Source of the DNA: Rhodoferax sp.
Lineage (GTDB): Bacteria; Pseudomonadota; Gammaproteobacteria; Burkholderiales; Burkholderiaceae_C
Assembly (NCBI GenBank): GCA_030833685.1
Contig: JAURGS010000030.1
Span: 1 to 16,256 of the forward strand
Reading direction: 5' to 3'
Length of the DNA: 16,256 bases
Shown: positions 15,081 to 16,256 of the stretch, in pieces
Layout of the letters: every line of letters starts with the position of its first letter
Numbering within the stretch: the stretch's first letter is position 1
The notes under the pieces: model-generated
Databases searched by the model: none
Told to the model about the DNA's origin: nothing
Seen by the model: only the letters and a program-made list of their open reading frames with translations
Made by a program: the position numbers and the translations under genes

Positions 15081-16256
15081 ATGAAATTCAAACTTGCTTT
15101 GATGGTTGGCGCTGCCAGTTGCGCTTTATCTGCCCATGCGGTAACTGAAATCCAGTGGTGGCATTCCATGACGGGCGCCAACGGTGACCGCGTTAACGCG
15201 ATGGCTGACGGTTTTAACAAGAGTCAGAGCAATTACAAGGTGATGCCGGTTTACAAGGGCAGCTACGACGAGTCCATGACGGCAGCGATTGCCGCCTTTC
15301 GGGCTGGCAAGGCGCCCAATATTGTTCAGGTCTTCGAGGTGGGCACGGCGACCATGATGAGCGCCAAGGGCGCCATTGTTCCTGTTTACAAGCTGATGAA
15401 GGACGCTGGCGTCAAGTTTGATCCTAAGTCTTATGTGGGCGCAGTTGCGGGTTACTACACCGACTCCAAGGGCAATATGCTGTCCTTCCCGTTTAACTCG
15501 TCAACGCCGGTGTTCTACATCAACAAGGACGCCTACCAAAAAGCGGGCCTGGACCCCAACGCAGCGCCCAAGACCTGGAGCGAGTTCGCAGTCGCCGCAG
15601 GCAAGCTCAAGGCCAGCGGCCAGGCCTGCGTCTACACCTCAGGCTGGCCGAGCTGGGTGCACGTGGAGAACTTCAGCGCCTGGCACAACCTGCCGATCGG
15701 CACTTTGGAAAACGGTATCGCGGGTCTAGGCACCAAGTTCACAGTGAATTCACCCGAGCATGTGGCCCATGTCCAGATGCTGGTGGATTTCGCCAAAAAC
15801 GGTTGGTTCACCTACGCTGGTCGCAGGAATGAGGCCGAGGCCAAGTTCTTTAGCGGTGAGTGCGCCATGCTGACCTCAAGCTCTGCTGCCCAAGGCAATA
15901 TCCGCAAGAATGCCAAGTTTGCGTTCTCGGTGAACTTCCTGCCTTACAACGACAAGATCAAAGGCGCGCCGCAGAACTCCATCATCGGTGGCGCCAGCCT
16001 GTGGGTGCTCAGTGGCCGACCCGCCGACGAGAACAAGGGCGTGGCCCAGTTCTTCAGCTTCCTGTCAGCGTCTGAATTACAGGCCCAGTGGCATAAGGAC
16101 AGTGGGTATGTGCCGATCACCAACGCAGCAGCGGACCTCACCAAGTCCTCGGGTTATTACGAGCAAAACCCGGGCACCGACGTGGCCGTTAAGCAGTTGA
16201 ACTTCAAAGCGCCTACGGCAAATTCCAAGGGTCTGCGCTTTGGTAACTTTGTCCAA
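15081..16256 (+). CDS. ugpB: sn-glycerol-3-phosphate ABC transporter periplasmic binding protein, 3' end cut by window
   Basis: The frame is open from ATG 15081 to the last base (392 codons, about 90 percent of the usual ~438 aa). The product has a Sec signal peptide, MKFKLALMVGAASCALSAHA, with likely cleavage after AHA at residue 20, so it is periplasmic. The mature part matches E. coli UgpB closely from memory: WWHSMTGANGDRV (26-38), YKGSYDESMTAAIAAFRAGKAPNIVQVFEVGTATMM as a near-continuous match, SFPFNSSTPVFYINKDAYQKAGLD, PQNSIIGGASLWV and KGLRFGN with R386, the probable phosphate-contacting arginine. It delivers glycerol 3-phosphate or its diesters to UgpAEC. AGGAG lies seven bases upstream. 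An out-of-frame ATG at 15077 is not used. The permease genes are expected just beyond the right edge. Confidence 0.95.
   Translation, partial: MKFKLALMVGAASCALSAHAVTEIQWWHSMTGANGDRVNAMADGFNKSQSNYKVMPVYKGSYDESMTAAIAAFRAGKAPNIVQVFEVGTATMMSAKGAIVPVYKLMKDAGVKFDPKSYVGAVAGYYTDSKGNMLSFPFNSSTPVFYINKDAYQKAGLDPNAAPKTWSEFAVAAGKLKASGQACVYTSGWPSWVHVENFSAWHNLPIGTLENGIAGLGTKFTVNSPEHVAHVQMLVDFAKNGWFTYAGRRNEAEAKFFSGECAMLTSSSAAQGNIRKNAKFAFSVNFLPYNDKIKGAPQNSIIGGASLWVLSGRPADENKGVAQFFSFLSASELQAQWHKDSGYVPITNAAADLTKSSGYYEQNPGTDVAVKQLNFKAPTANSKGLRFGNFVQ

Overview
The window is about 16.3 kb of GC-rich, densely coding bacterial DNA. It reads like a beta-proteobacterium, probably a Burkholderiales/Comamonadaceae-type organism. 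That assignment is an inference from codon usage, the aromatic-catabolism gene content and the proteins I recognise; no rRNA, tRNA or other phylogenetic marker is present.

Positions 1-13253 look like one catabolic island for a ring compound, most likely an N-heteroaromatic such as a hydroxypyridine. From the left: the last codons of a molybdenum hydroxylase large subunit (xanthine dehydrogenase/CoxL type), then a tightly spaced forward set of type I extradiol (VOC) dioxygenase, fumarylacetoacetate-hydrolase (FAH) family enzyme and PuuE-like polysaccharide-deacetylase-fold amidohydrolase. A reverse pair follows, a luciferase-like (LLM) flavin monooxygenase and a PcaD-like alpha/beta hydrolase. 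These are read away from a 3-hydroxyisobutyrate-dehydrogenase-like NAD(P) enzyme and an HpaC-type flavin reductase. The short gap between the two divergent arms carries a perfect 6-4-6 palindrome that overlaps promoter-like elements in both directions. A TetR regulator (reverse) is divergent from a three-gene forward operon: an FAD monooxygenase closely resembling 2,6-dihydroxypyridine 3-monooxygenase, a HyuA-type ATPase subunit, and a HyuB-type subunit whose C-terminus looks like a fused acetone-carboxylase gamma domain. A reverse CoxG-type, membrane-anchored SRPBCC protein closes the block and is the expected partner of the molybdenum hydroxylase at the left edge.

A plausible logic (inference): the Mo enzyme and CoxG hydroxylate the ring next to nitrogen and pass electrons to the membrane. 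The FAD monooxygenase and the two-component LLM/flavin-reductase pair add further oxygen. The extradiol enzyme opens the ring. The PuuE-like, FAH-like and alpha/beta hydrolases break C-N, C-C or ester bonds, the NAD(P) enzyme oxidises or reduces a hydroxy-acid or semialdehyde intermediate, and the HyuAB pair performs an ATP-dependent carboxylation or cyclic-amide opening. I know no single described pathway with this full set.

From about 13.3 kb to the right edge the content changes to glycerol/glycerol-3-phosphate metabolism: glpK (reverse) diverges from ugpB (forward, cut by the window end). Their 211-bp intergenic region carries repeated TGCCGGCA-type palindromes. No insertion sequence, CRISPR array, tRNA, rRNA or convincing intrinsic terminator was found, and no non-coding gap exceeds 300 bases.
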